From assembly GCA_002327865.1 (NCBI GenBank), contig DCUQ01000031.1:1-52250 (forward strand): a stretch of 52,250 bases of DNA, given 5' to 3'. The stretch comes from Syntrophaceae bacterium UBA2210. GTDB taxonomy: Bacteria > Desulfobacterota > Syntrophia > Syntrophales > UBA2210. A program made the position numbers and the translations under genes. The stretch's first letter is position 1. Each line of letters opens with the position of its first letter. Positions 1 to 7,765 of this stretch are shown here, one piece after another. The notes under the pieces are model-generated. The model did no database searches. It was not told where the DNA came from and worked only from the letters and a program-made list of their open reading frames with translations.

Positions 1-258
1 AAACTTTCAAAAGTCTCCAAGCTGAAGGGAAAACTTTTCCTGACCAGAAGCCTGCCGATCCTGGTGATCAGTCTGATTGTCGGGCTGGGAGGGTTGCAGG
101 TGATATCCAGCGTCTTCGCAACCAACAGGTTTCGCGGATTAATCGTTTACGCGTGGCTGGCTGTCTTCATTATCGCCTTCGTAGCCGCTAATAGAATATT
201 CGTCACTAATTATTACAAAAGAAAAATGGGTATAAAGAGCACCGCAAAAAGAGAATAA
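1..258 (+). CDS. C-terminal part of an unidentified membrane protein (5' end outside window)
   Basis: The frame is open from the first base of the window, so the visible 85 residues are the end of a longer protein. The sequence shows two hydrophobic segments, one around ILVISLIVGLGG and one around YAWLAVFIIAFVAA, followed by a basic tail ending KSTAKRE. This topology fits an inner-membrane protein with a cytoplasmic C-terminus. A GTG at 64 could act as a start, but the upstream codons read as a plausible basic stretch (KLSKVSKLKGKLF), so truncation by the window edge is the simpler reading. The family is not recognised and no function is proposed. Confidence 0.6.
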   Translation, partial: KLSKVSKLKGKLFLTRSLPILVISLIVGLGGLQVISSVFATNRFRGLIVYAWLAVFIIAFVAANRIFVTNYYKRKMGIKSTAKRE

Positions 259-261
259 ACG

Positions 262-301
262 ATGAATCGTTCGTAACACAACAAGGTCGCGAACGATTCA
301 T
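262..301 (+). terminator. Stem-loop after the first gene, possible terminator
   Basis: A perfect 12-bp stem (ATGAATCGTTCG with its reverse complement) encloses a 16-nt loop, beginning 3 nt after the stop codon of the partial membrane protein. A T-tract is missing, so it may be a Rho-dependent or mRNA 3'-end-stabilising structure and not a classical intrinsic terminator. Confidence 0.45.
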
Positions 302-542
302 TCCCTCTCCCGACTTATATCTATCCCCCTTGTATGAACAGCAAATATGCTGTTCTCATTACCAAAACTCTGGCACCCGACCTGCCTGTTCTCCGTTTTT
401 TATCGCATAATCCGGAAGAAGTAATGACCCGGGAAGAAAGAAGTGATACGTGCCGCACATCAGCTCTAAAGACACAACTAACATACCGTCTTGACACAGG
501 AGAACCAACAATATAGAAGTCAGATCACAATATCTTTCCGTG

Positions 543-577
543 CCTCGTCTCACTAAAAATGACGAGGTTTTATTTTT
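543..577 (+). terminator. Rho-independent terminator
   Basis: CCTCGTC (543-549) pairs with GACGAGG (561-567) around an 11-nt A-rich loop and is followed by TTTTATTTTT. The orientation fits plus-strand transcription, so it would end a transcript from the 259-540 region or read-through from the first gene, isolating the EamA gene that follows. Confidence 0.7.
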
Positions 578-656
578 GGCGTAGGCGAATATAAAACTCT
601 TCAGTTTTCAGGATATCTGCAAAATAGAAAAAATGGATGGAACAAGAGGATATAAC

Positions 657-1559
657 ATGCTGAGGTCGGACGGTTTGCTCCTTCTTACCGCCGTTATCTG
701 GGGAACCGCCTTCGTGGCGCAGCGTGTCGGAATGGATTTCGTGGGTCCCTTTACCTTCAACGGTATCCGTTTCGCCCTGGGAGCCCTTGTGCTCCTGCCT
801 CTGATCGTAAGCCGTAAAACAGGCAACGGTATCGACCGCTCGAACGTGAAACCCGCCGGCGTCAAGACCATTTTCTGGGGCGGCATACTGGTCGGATCAT
901 TCCTGTTCGCGGGCGCCTCGCTTCAGCAGGTGGGCATTGTTTATACCACGGCGGGAAACGCCGGTTTTATTACAGGGCTCTATGTCGTTATCGTTCCCAT
1001 TATCGGGTTGTTATTCGGACAGCGAACCACCGCAGGGACCTGGATCGGAGCCTTTCTTGCCGCTTTCGGGCTCTATTTTCTCAGTGTAAACGTACGGTTC
1101 ACAATGGGGTATGGAAATTTCCTCGTTCTCCTGGGAGCATTTTTCTGGGCCGGCCATGTACTGATCATCGGATGGCTGTCTCCGAAATTCAATTCGTTCA
1201 AGCTCGCCTTTTTCCAGTACCTTGCCTGTTCGCTTCTAAGCCTTCTGACAGCCGCTTTCTGTGAACCTGTAACAACGGAAGGCATCTTCAAAGCCGCCAT
1301 CCCCATCCTGTATGGGGGCATTCTGTCGGTAGGGATCGCATATACCCTGCAGGTGATGGCACAGAGAAAAGCTCATCCGGCACACGCGGCCATACTTCTC
1401 AGTATGGAATCCGTCTTCGCGGCGATTTCGGGATGGCTGCTTCTGAATGAAATAATGTCTATGCGGCAACTGGCGGGTTGCGCGCTCATGCTCTCCGGCA
1501 TGCTGCTGTCGCAGCTATGGGGACTTGTCTCCCCGGCAAAGCTTACGCGAGGGCAATAA
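657..1559 (+). CDS. EamA/DMT-superfamily transporter
   Basis: This 300-residue polytopic inner-membrane protein shows the EamA (DUF6) pattern: about ten hydrophobic helices in two homologous halves, beginning with LLLLTAVIWGTAFVAQ. The second half carries HAAILLSMESVFAAISGWLLLNE, typical of the last EamA repeat. EamA proteins are drug/metabolite transporters that move small metabolites such as amino acids or nucleosides; the substrate cannot be read from the sequence. ATG 657 is preferred because AAGAGGA lies at a good distance before it; the in-frame ATG at 633 has no Shine-Dalgarno. The gene looks monocistronic, preceded by a terminator at 543-577 and followed by genes on the opposite strand. 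Confidence 0.9.
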   Translation: MLRSDGLLLLTAVIWGTAFVAQRVGMDFVGPFTFNGIRFALGALVLLPLIVSRKTGNGIDRSNVKPAGVKTIFWGGILVGSFLFAGASLQQVGIVYTTAGNAGFITGLYVVIVPIIGLLFGQRTTAGTWIGAFLAAFGLYFLSVNVRFTMGYGNFLVLLGAFFWAGHVLIIGWLSPKFNSFKLAFFQYLACSLLSLLTAAFCEPVTTEGIFKAAIPILYGGILSVGIAYTLQVMAQRKAHPAHAAILLSMESVFAAISGWLLLNEIMSMRQLAGCALMLSGMLLSQLWGLVSPAKLTRGQ

Positions 1560-1653
1560 ACCGGACATCCTTCTGCGGCGGCATTCCGCGGCCCGATCCA
1601 TCCGAATGATATGATTTGCCGACCACCCCCTGAAGTACCGATACTGCTGTTTC

Positions 1654-1863
1654 TCATTCAATCTCCCGGTGGGATACAAGCAAACCATGGATCGACCACC
1701 CGATAACGATGCCTATCGCAAGGATGAAAAACATCAACAGTGCCCGCGACATCGAGAGAGTCCAGAACAGAAACCGTACCTCGACAACCGTGACATTCTG
1801 CACGATGAAAAGCACGACCAGGCCGGCCATTATAAGACTGAGTACCAGTTTCATATTCATCAT
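1654..1863 (-). CDS. LapA-domain (DUF1049) small membrane protein
   Basis: This 69-residue protein has two transmembrane helices (about residues 5-24 and 40-62) flanking a short loop with VQNVTVVEVRFLFWTLSMSRALL. That is the signature of lipopolysaccharide assembly protein A-domain (DUF1049) proteins, which act in the inner membrane; in E. coli LapA helps control LPS assembly and LpxC turnover with LapB. No LapB-like TPR protein adjoins it, so the pathway is inferred from family only. A strong GGGAGGG precedes the ATG at the expected spacing. The gene lies downstream of terC on the same strand with a 147-bp gap. Confidence 0.85.
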   Translation of the reverse strand: MMNMKLVLSLIMAGLVVLFIVQNVTVVEVRFLFWTLSMSRALLMFFILAIGIVIGWSIHGLLVSHREIE

Positions 1864-2010
1864 CCCTCCCCCTCTTTTTTACCTTTATTGATCTATTCGT
1901 AACGTGCCACGAATTGTTTTATCTGCAATCCGAGCAGATGAATCACTGCATTTCCAAGTCTTACAATACAAGCACCCGGAGACAGTTTTGGTTTTCCCGC
2001 CTCGCCCGCG

Positions 2011-2760
2011 TCAGGCCAAACGGCCGCGCGGTTTCCTCAGGCGCACCGGTTCAACCTGTCTCTTAATCATTTTCAGGTTCAGCATCTCTACACAGACGGA
2101 GAACATCACCGCGAAGTAGATATAGCCCTTGGGAATATGAAAACCCATTCCCTCCGCCACAAGCGTAACGCCTATCAGAATTAGAAAGCTCAGGGCAAGC
2201 ATCTTGATAGTCGGATGGGTATCGACAAAATTGCCGATGGGCCTTGCGGCAAACATCATAACCACGACCGCTATAACGATCGCGAGAACCATGATCTGGA
2301 CATGCTGGGCGAGACCGACGGCGGTGATTACCGAATCGAGGGAAAAAACGATATCGAGCACCATAATCTCCATTAGAACACCAGGGAAGCTTTTCACCGC
2401 GTAGCCCCGGTCGCGCCGCCCCTCGGCACTTTCAAGACTGTTGTGAATCTCCAGGGTACTCTTTACAAATAGAAAAATTCCGCCCCCTATCAGAATGAAA
2501 TCGCGCCCCGATAATTCATACCCACGTAAGGTAATCAACGGCGCCGTGAGAGTCATAACCCATACAAGCGAAAGTAGAAGCACTATCCGGCTTATCATCG
2601 CCAGAGCAAGACCCATGACTCGAGCCTTTTGACGCCGTTCCTCCGGCAGCCTGCTGACCATAACGGAAATAAATATGATATTGTCGATACCCAGCACAAT
2701 CTCCAGCGCCGTCAGGGTCGCGAGCGCGACCCACGCCTGAGGCTCAAAAAACCATTCCAT
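2011..2760 (-). CDS. TerC-family integral membrane protein
   Basis: This 249-residue protein has about seven membrane helices. It carries both TerC hallmarks: acidic residues buried in helices in ALEIVLGIDNIIF near the N-terminus and DIVFSLDSVITAVG in the middle. The family includes TerC of tellurite resistance and Alx/YgjT, implicated in Mn2+ efflux or metal loading of exported proteins. The length matches the short TerC form without a CBS domain. An AGGAG lies before ATG 2760. No other ter genes are present, so tellurite resistance should not be assumed; metal-ion homeostasis at the inner membrane is the safer call. Confidence 0.9.
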   Translation of the reverse strand: MEWFFEPQAWVALATLTALEIVLGIDNIIFISVMVSRLPEERRQKARVMGLALAMISRIVLLLSLVWVMTLTAPLITLRGYELSGRDFILIGGGIFLFVKSTLEIHNSLESAEGRRDRGYAVKSFPGVLMEIMVLDIVFSLDSVITAVGLAQHVQIMVLAIVIAVVVMMFAARPIGNFVDTHPTIKMLALSFLILIGVTLVAEGMGFHIPKGYIYFAVMFSVCVEMLNLKMIKRQVEPVRLRKPRGRLA

Positions 2761-2814
2761 GGCATGCTCCTGCAGTGAAATCTATTATTACTACGGCAAT
2801 TAAACACATCAAAG

Positions 2815-2955
2815 CTAGTTCTGGATTCCGGTTTTCACCGGAATGACAGGTTGGACAACGATGCGATGCCCACACCGATATGTCATGCCGGACCCCGATA
2901 AGCCTGCGCCTACTACGTCATACCGGACACCGATCCGGTATCCAGGATAATATGT
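2815..2955. repeat. Palindromic repeat block (CCGGAAT type)
   Basis: This block lies in the gap between terC and the flavin reductase gene. It contains a perfect hairpin ATTCCGGT-TTTC-ACCGGAAT at 2825-2844, followed by related units with GTCATGCCGGACCCCGATAAGCCTG and GTCATACCGGACACCGATCCGGTATCCAG-like words. The same words recur near 7.1-7.7, 10.1-10.4 and 12.8-13.3 kb, so this is a dispersed REP-like family of this genome. The palindromes sit in the 3' region of convergent or tandem genes and could stabilise mRNA ends. Confidence 0.8.
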
Positions 2956-3009
2956 CATAAGTAGACCTGCAAGCCCTGACCCGTACCCGATACGGTGGCG
3001 GCTCTGTCC

Positions 3010-3525
3010 TTATCCGCGGTATGCCGCTTCACCCGCCGCCCGCATTATCTCCCCGAAATAGATACGATGATAATCCTTATCCGGATAGTTGCCCTCTATG
3101 TAGCCGCTTAGGAAGTTTCCGGGATTCATGTCCTGCCAGTAGGTTTTACGGCATTCCAGGACCAGTTCCGCCTCCCTGTAGAAAGGGGCATCCACTACCT
3201 TCGATGCAACAATCGTCAAACCGGACTCGGCCAGTTTGTCGCAATCCCGCCCCGATTTCGTCCCCATCATCATCAGCGTGTTCTTGTAATTTGCCGAAAA
3301 GGCACAGAGGGTGAAGGTAGGGTATTTCTCCAGGTACTGAAACGTATGGCGGCCGGGTCTGACTACAACTTGGACGAAGGGCCTGCCCCAGATGCCTCCG
3401 ATCGAACCCCATCCCACAGTCATGGCGTTAAAATCCTCAAAAGTTCCCGATGTAAGAACAAACCACTGTTTAAGCCATATGCCCGCGCTCTTGACCTGTA
3501 ACGTGCGGGGGTCGATTTCTTCCAT
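3010..3525 (-). CDS. Flavin reductase-like / flavoredoxin-type FMN-binding protein
   Basis: This 171-residue protein matches the flavin reductase-like domain. It has an N-terminal strand region (GIWLKQWFVLTSG), the FNAMTVGWGSIGGIWGRP segment that usually wraps FMN, and FTLCAFSANYKNTLMMMGTKSGRD, which corresponds to the helix before the KxSGxxxDK motif of flavoredoxins. Such cytoplasmic proteins bind FMN and pass electrons from NAD(P)H or ferredoxin; in anaerobes they often act as redox carriers. AAGGAGA precedes ATG 3525. The neighbouring SagB-type nitroreductase is another flavoprotein on the same strand, 282 bp upstream, so a shared redox role is possible but not shown. Confidence 0.85.
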   Translation of the reverse strand: MEEIDPRTLQVKSAGIWLKQWFVLTSGTFEDFNAMTVGWGSIGGIWGRPFVQVVVRPGRHTFQYLEKYPTFTLCAFSANYKNTLMMMGTKSGRDCDKLAESGLTIVASKVVDAPFYREAELVLECRKTYWQDMNPGNFLSGYIEGNYPDKDYHRIYFGEIMRAAGEAAYRG

Positions 3526-3807
3526 ATATTCTTTTTCTCCTTATCTTTGATAGCAGCCTCAGCTTCAGACGCCGCTTATCCGGCATGGTACAGGAATACC
3601 GGCATTGAATCAAGGGACCCGTGGAGGGGATATTTGAGACACAAGATAATAGATAAGGAAGATAACAAGCCCGCCACTACATCCTGCGCCTAATAAAATA
3701 CCCTTCAGATCGCGTAGAATCGCCGTTAAACCGCTATACCGTGACAACAAAGGGGAAACCTTCTACAAAAGGCATTCAAAGCCGTGACGGGCTATATTTC
3801 GAAAGGG

Positions 3808-4569
3808 CTACTCACCGGTCTTACCCACCGGCGCAAGGTAAATTACGAATTCATCTATTCCGTCAACCTGCACGAACCGATCCATCGCCTCCTGGTCATA
3901 GGCGGCGATGGCGCATGTCCCCGCGCCGATCGCCTCGCAGGCAAGGTAAAGATTCTGGCAGACATGACCGGCGTCGATCGCGATTACTTTATGTGCCGCG
4001 ATCCCGTAGCGCCACTCCATGCGATAAGGAATAACTGTCCATATGAAGATTACCGCCGCTTCCCCTGCAAAGGGCTGATCGAAGGTTGCCGCGGCAATAC
4101 TTTCGGCCATGCGGCGGTCCGCGTATTCAAAAAGAAGCTCGTGCTCCACCGGAAGATAACGGTACAATCCGTCGTCGATTCCCGTTACATTCAGGACACA
4201 CATATAAGTTTCAAACGCGTGCCGGCATCCGGCCGACGGAACGGTACGATAGGCGTGACCGTAATCCACCCGCATCCGAATCCCCTGAGTCGCCCACAGC
4301 AGAAAGGAAAGTTCATCCGCCGTAAGCGCCCTGCCGCTGTATTTCCTGCGGCTCCTGCGGTTTCGCATCGCCGCTACAAGATCGATTCCTCCGATGTCAT
4401 TCCATTTCCCGAAGGGAACCAGGCTGATCCGGGTCGCATTGTCCGCAAACGGTTTTTCCACGGGTGGAGGATCGAAGAGCAGGTTCTGGTCGGTCTGTGA
4501 AAAATCTATGGTTTTGCGGACGGTATCTTTCAGAAAATACCGATATTGTTCAAGCAGTGATTTTTTCAC
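3808..4569 (-). CDS. SagB/ThcOx-type nitroreductase-family dehydrogenase
   Basis: The 253-residue protein has the nitroreductase fold of the SagB/ThcOx group. It shows an AAMRNRRSRRKYSGRALTADELS opening that contacts FMN, AYRTVPSAGCRHAFETYMCV in the middle and GHVCQNLYLACEAIGAGTCA near residue 205, which matches the C-terminal nitroreductase signature. Members oxidise azolines in bacteriocin clusters, but many stand-alone copies in anaerobes act on unknown substrates; no YcaO cyclodehydratase or precursor peptide is nearby, so the peptide-maturation role is unlikely. The start is GTG 4569 with GAGGAGG just upstream. Confidence 0.85.
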   Translation of the reverse strand: MKKSLLEQYRYFLKDTVRKTIDFSQTDQNLLFDPPPVEKPFADNATRISLVPFGKWNDIGGIDLVAAMRNRRSRRKYSGRALTADELSFLLWATQGIRMRVDYGHAYRTVPSAGCRHAFETYMCVLNVTGIDDGLYRYLPVEHELLFEYADRRMAESIAAATFDQPFAGEAAVIFIWTVIPYRMEWRYGIAAHKVIAIDAGHVCQNLYLACEAIGAGTCAIAAYDQEAMDRFVQVDGIDEFVIYLAPVGKTGE

Positions 4570-4621
4570 GGTAATTCCTCCTCTTCGCGCTTACCCTTTC
4601 CGCATGGCTTTTGCGGACGTC

Positions 4622-6946
4622 TTACTCCAGAACAAATTTTATCCTGCTGTCTTTGACATTCTCCATCTTTTCATCCTGAAGCGATTTGGGCTCCACGAGG
4701 AAAATTCTTTCCTTTTCAACCTTGCCTGAACCCAGGATATAGTCCCTGACACCGGTGGCGCGTTCATAAGCGAGCTTACGCAGGTCGTCGTCGGTGATCG
4801 CGATGTCCTGCATGATTAACTGCTCCACTTCTTCGTCACTCATCTTTTCTATGGCGACCGGTTCGGCCTTCTTTTCCGCCTTGGCTTTTTTCTCTTCCAG
4901 CCCGGCGTTATAGGCCATTACAAGGTATTCCCGGTACTTATCGGGTTCTATGACTATTTCTTCCACTGGGGGAGATTTCAATCCCCTCTTGATCTGATAG
5001 CCGTATTTCGCCGATTTTACCTTCTTCTCCAGCGCGGCCCGCCTGAGACTTTCCCTGTCGTTATCCGGATCGGCATGTCCTTCGACTCCCAGTTTCAGCA
5101 GAGGCCTGTCATAAAGGGCCGCCGCCAATATATCCAGTTTTTTGGTGCTTTCATCGGTTATGTCCGAACTTCCGTAATCGAATTCCGCGTAGCCCAGTTC
5201 TTCTCCGCCGCCGAAGATCGAACCGATAAAGGCGAACGGAGCGGTTACCGCTTTCTCTATGATATTTCCGATAATCTTAAGGACAAAATATCCCACGCTG
5301 AACTCGGGGGCATCGATTCTGCCCGTCACGGGAACATCCAGGTCGATCTCGCCTTTCCTGTTTTTGAGAAGCGCCACACCCAGTTTCACCGGCAATTTTA
5401 CCGCATCGGGACTGTTCACTTCGGCACCCAGGGTAAACTGATCGATGAATATCCTGTTCTTCGAATCGAGTTTTTTCCCGTCGATCTTGTATTCCAGTTT
5501 CAGGACCAGCTTCCCCTTGTCGATTACATAACCCAGATATTTCCCGGAATACGGCGTCAGGGGGCTCAAATCTTTATTATCGAGAGTGATGAATATATCC
5601 GCGAAAAGATTCTCGGAAAAGACATCGACCTCTCCCGAGATTTCCACCGGGGCGGCCTTATCGATGTTGCCGGTGATTTCTATTTCGGCACGAGCGGCAT
5701 TTTTCCAGGAAGAAAGTCCGGATACTTTCCCTTCGATATTGAAAAGATCCGTAGTGTGCATCGGTTTAATAGATTTGTCGGTAAAGTTGATGTGACCGTT
5801 TTTAAAGCTTATTTCTTTGATTACAAGGGGAATCAACACCTTTTTCGTTTTCTTTTCTTCCGTTACTTCTACTTCGGCCGTTTTTTCGACTTTCGCCGTT
5901 TTTTCTTTCTTTACGATGCTGACGACATTGATCGTTTTATCGGGATTGACAATCAGCGCGGCGTAGAAATCGGCGAGGCTGATACCGTCTATATTCAGGA
6001 AAGTGGGGTTGTAACCCGCATTGATATTCACAATACCTAATGTTTTACATTCCAGGAACTTTTCTTTCGTAGCCTCGTCGACTGAGGAAAAATCCGATAC
6101 CGTGGCTTCGCCTTTATACGAAGCCTTCAGCCCTCCCGCTTCCGGTTCATTGACTGCGATATTCCCCACCGTAGAGATCTTTCCATCTTCTATGATTATT
6201 CCGGCCTTTTCGAGAACATGGTACCTGAAAGGTACGATATGGCAGTCGGTGACAACCAGACTGAAATCTGCAAAGAGAGGACGTATTCCCAGCGGCCCGT
6301 CCACGGCAACGGCACCTCCCATCTCGTCCTCGAACATCAGGACAATCTCGCCGCGGCTGCCCGGGGCCGTCGATATGTTCTTTCCCGACAATTTAAGTTC
6401 TTGAATACCGATACTTGCCGGCTCTGTCACGGAATGCAACGACGCGTCGGAGAAGACAAGTCTTCCTCCCGATACATCTATGCTGTCGAACCGCACAACC
6501 GGAGGTGCCTTCGGGGTTTCATTCTTCGATACTTCGCCGGTCTGAGGTGATTCCTTCTTTTCCCCGGCCGGAACGAGAGACAACAGGTTGATCGCCCCAC
6601 TCGAATCCTTCTTCGCGTGTACAAAGGGATTTTCAACAATCAGTTCCTTGAATATAAGGGCTTTTTCAAACAGAGACTTGCTCTGGAGATTTATATAGAG
6701 CCTGTCGAATGAGGCGATCCGTTCGGCTCCTTCTTCTTCCCGTATCGCGAATTTTTCTATCGTGACCGAAAGTGCGTAAGGATTTATTCTGAGCTTTTCA
6801 ATAGAGACTGGCCGCTGGAGGATTTGCGAAAGTTTGTCCGGCAAAACCGATTTGAGTACAAGCGGTGCGATAAAAAAACCTACCAACGTATACAAGACCA
6901 CGCAGGCCAAAACAAAAATAACAAGCTTCTTCAGAGGACTTTTCAT
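4622..6946 (-). CDS. DUF748/AsmA-like envelope protein, paralogue A
   Basis: This 774-residue protein starts with a single membrane anchor (about residues 7-29, LVIFVLACVVLYTLVGFFIA), followed by a long beta-rich region typical of DUF748, in the AsmA/YhdP repeated-beta-groove group thought to bridge the periplasm and handle lipids. Recognisable DUF748 words include NPYALSVTIEKFAI and FDSIDVSGGRLVFSDASL. Residues 588 onward resemble an OmpA C-terminal domain (FDYGSSDITDESTKKLD, then LGVEGHAD), interrupted by about 80 residues before LAYERATGVRDYILGSGKV. Low-complexity lysine/glutamate runs occur near 355-375 and 685-700. GGGGGGG precedes the ATG. It is a tandem paralogue of the gene at 7766-10042. 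Confidence 0.85.
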   Translation of the reverse strand: MKSPLKKLVIFVLACVVLYTLVGFFIAPLVLKSVLPDKLSQILQRPVSIEKLRINPYALSVTIEKFAIREEEGAERIASFDRLYINLQSKSLFEKALIFKELIVENPFVHAKKDSSGAINLLSLVPAGEKKESPQTGEVSKNETPKAPPVVRFDSIDVSGGRLVFSDASLHSVTEPASIGIQELKLSGKNISTAPGSRGEIVLMFEDEMGGAVAVDGPLGIRPLFADFSLVVTDCHIVPFRYHVLEKAGIIIEDGKISTVGNIAVNEPEAGGLKASYKGEATVSDFSSVDEATKEKFLECKTLGIVNINAGYNPTFLNIDGISLADFYAALIVNPDKTINVVSIVKKEKTAKVEKTAEVEVTEEKKTKKVLIPLVIKEISFKNGHINFTDKSIKPMHTTDLFNIEGKVSGLSSWKNAARAEIEITGNIDKAAPVEISGEVDVFSENLFADIFITLDNKDLSPLTPYSGKYLGYVIDKGKLVLKLEYKIDGKKLDSKNRIFIDQFTLGAEVNSPDAVKLPVKLGVALLKNRKGEIDLDVPVTGRIDAPEFSVGYFVLKIIGNIIEKAVTAPFAFIGSIFGGGEELGYAEFDYGSSDITDESTKKLDILAAALYDRPLLKLGVEGHADPDNDRESLRRAALEKKVKSAKYGYQIKRGLKSPPVEEIVIEPDKYREYLVMAYNAGLEEKKAKAEKKAEPVAIEKMSDEEVEQLIMQDIAITDDDLRKLAYERATGVRDYILGSGKVEKERIFLVEPKSLQDEKMENVKDSRIKFVLE

Positions 6947-7204
6947 GACTACCCCCCCCTTTCCTCTTGTTCGGACGCTTTAAAGATCACTTTTTACACG
7001 GCACGCTTTTATCGCCGACCCTATCTCTTCTTACCTTTTCCCGCCCTGTTTTCCGACGGGACTTCTTTTCCCTCAATAACCGGGATATATCCTTCTGCCT
7101 TCTTGTTACTCGCTCTTTCGACATGATTATACACAAAAACAATCCGTGAAACCCGCATTTATTACTCCGGCGACAATATATGTCAAAGCCGGGGTGAAAA
7201 CCAG

Positions 7205-7269
7205 GGCGGAATCCGGAAAGCATCAAGGTTTGAAAATAGTCTCCTACTTCGTCATACCGGTGAAAACCG
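7205..7269. repeat. 65-bp direct repeat, copy 1
   Basis: It begins GGCGGAATCCGGAAAGCAT and ends CCGGTGAAAACCG. It matches 10112-10176 over all 65 bases with two visible mismatches and no gaps. Both copies sit upstream of a DUF748 gene, which supports duplication of the gene together with its upstream repeat block. Confidence 0.85.
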
Positions 7270-7512
7270 GAATCCGGAAATTGCCTGATAACACTGGATA
7301 CCACCGTATCGAGCACGGTGCAGGCTTATCGGGTCCGGTATGACATAGAGCCTAGTCATTCCAGCCCGTCATTTCACAATTGCTCTGGATGCCCCCGTAT
7401 CAAGTACGGGGCAGGCTTATCAAGTCCGGCATGACGTATTTCCAACCTGTCATTCCGGCCGTCACCCCGGAGAAATCCGGGACGGTATCCGGTTCTTCTT
7501 TTAGTCATACAC

Positions 7513-7537
7513 CGTAGTAGCAGTAGTAGTAGTAGTA
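7513..7537. repeat. GTA microsatellite
   Basis: About eight GTA/GCA triplets in a row (GTAGTAGCAGTAGTAGTAG, then GTAAC) are followed by an A/T-rich tract of AAAATTCAAAATC type. It lies in the repeat region between the DUF748 paralogues. Slippage could change its length between strains. Confidence 0.8.
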
Positions 7538-7580
7538 ACTAAAAATTCAAAATCAAAAATTAAAAATTGCAGTTAGCTCG

Positions 7581-7715
7581 CCCGTCATTCCGGTGAAAAC
7601 CGGAATCCAGAAATTGCCTGATAACACTGGATTCCGTGTCGTGCTTCGCGTGCACGGAATGACAAAAAGGCATGTTTTATAAGGTTATAAAAACCTCTTT
7701 AATTACCGTAGTAAT
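7581..7715. repeat. 135-bp direct repeat, copy 1
   Basis: It starts with the hairpin unit CCCGTCATTCCGGTGAAAAC, contains ATTGCCTGATAACACTGG and TGTCGTGCTTCGCGTGCACG, and ends in CCGTAGTAAT. The region 10322-10454 carries the same sequence with only scattered substitutions and one 2-nt length difference. It lies immediately downstream of DUF748 paralogue B, while the other copy lies upstream of it, so paralogue B is flanked by direct repeats. Confidence 0.85.
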
Positions 7716-7765
7716 AATTAAAAATTGCATCCTTCTTATCAAGGTCCGGCATGACATTTTAACGG

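Larger units (their letters stand above)
259..656. other. Intergenic region with hairpins, no supported gene
   Basis: There is no convincing coding region here. A perfect 12-bp inverted repeat (262-273 with 290-301, arm ATGAATCGTTCG) lies directly after the first gene and has no T-tract. A shorter one, GAACAGCA/TGCTGTTC, lies at 336-343/348-355. A terminator-like hairpin at 543-577 ends the stretch. Short ORFs on both strands near 334-553 lack a ribosome-binding site and look fortuitous. A small transcript ending at the 543-577 terminator is possible but not shown. Confidence 0.5.
6947..7765. repeat. Repeat-rich intergenic region between the DUF748 paralogues
   Basis: No gene is supported here. 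The region holds a dense block of CCGGAAT/CCGGTAT palindromic units (about 7150-7500), a GTA microsatellite with an adjacent AAAATTCAAAATC-like tract (7513-7570), and a 135-bp unit at 7581-7715 repeated upstream of the second paralogue. Any promoter for paralogue A should lie in 6947-7150, but no convincing -35/-10 pair was seen there. Confidence 0.75.

Noticed and set aside
633..656. Earlier ATG for the EamA transporter
   Set aside because: There is no Shine-Dalgarno before 633, while ATG 657 has AAGAGGA at good spacing.
3010..4569. Bacteriocin maturation cluster around the SagB-like gene
   Set aside because: No YcaO, precursor peptide or ABC exporter nearby.
5075..6040. Long plus-strand frame of 321 codons
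   Set aside because: It lies entirely opposite the DUF748-A gene, and its translation is rich in F/R and has no family pattern.
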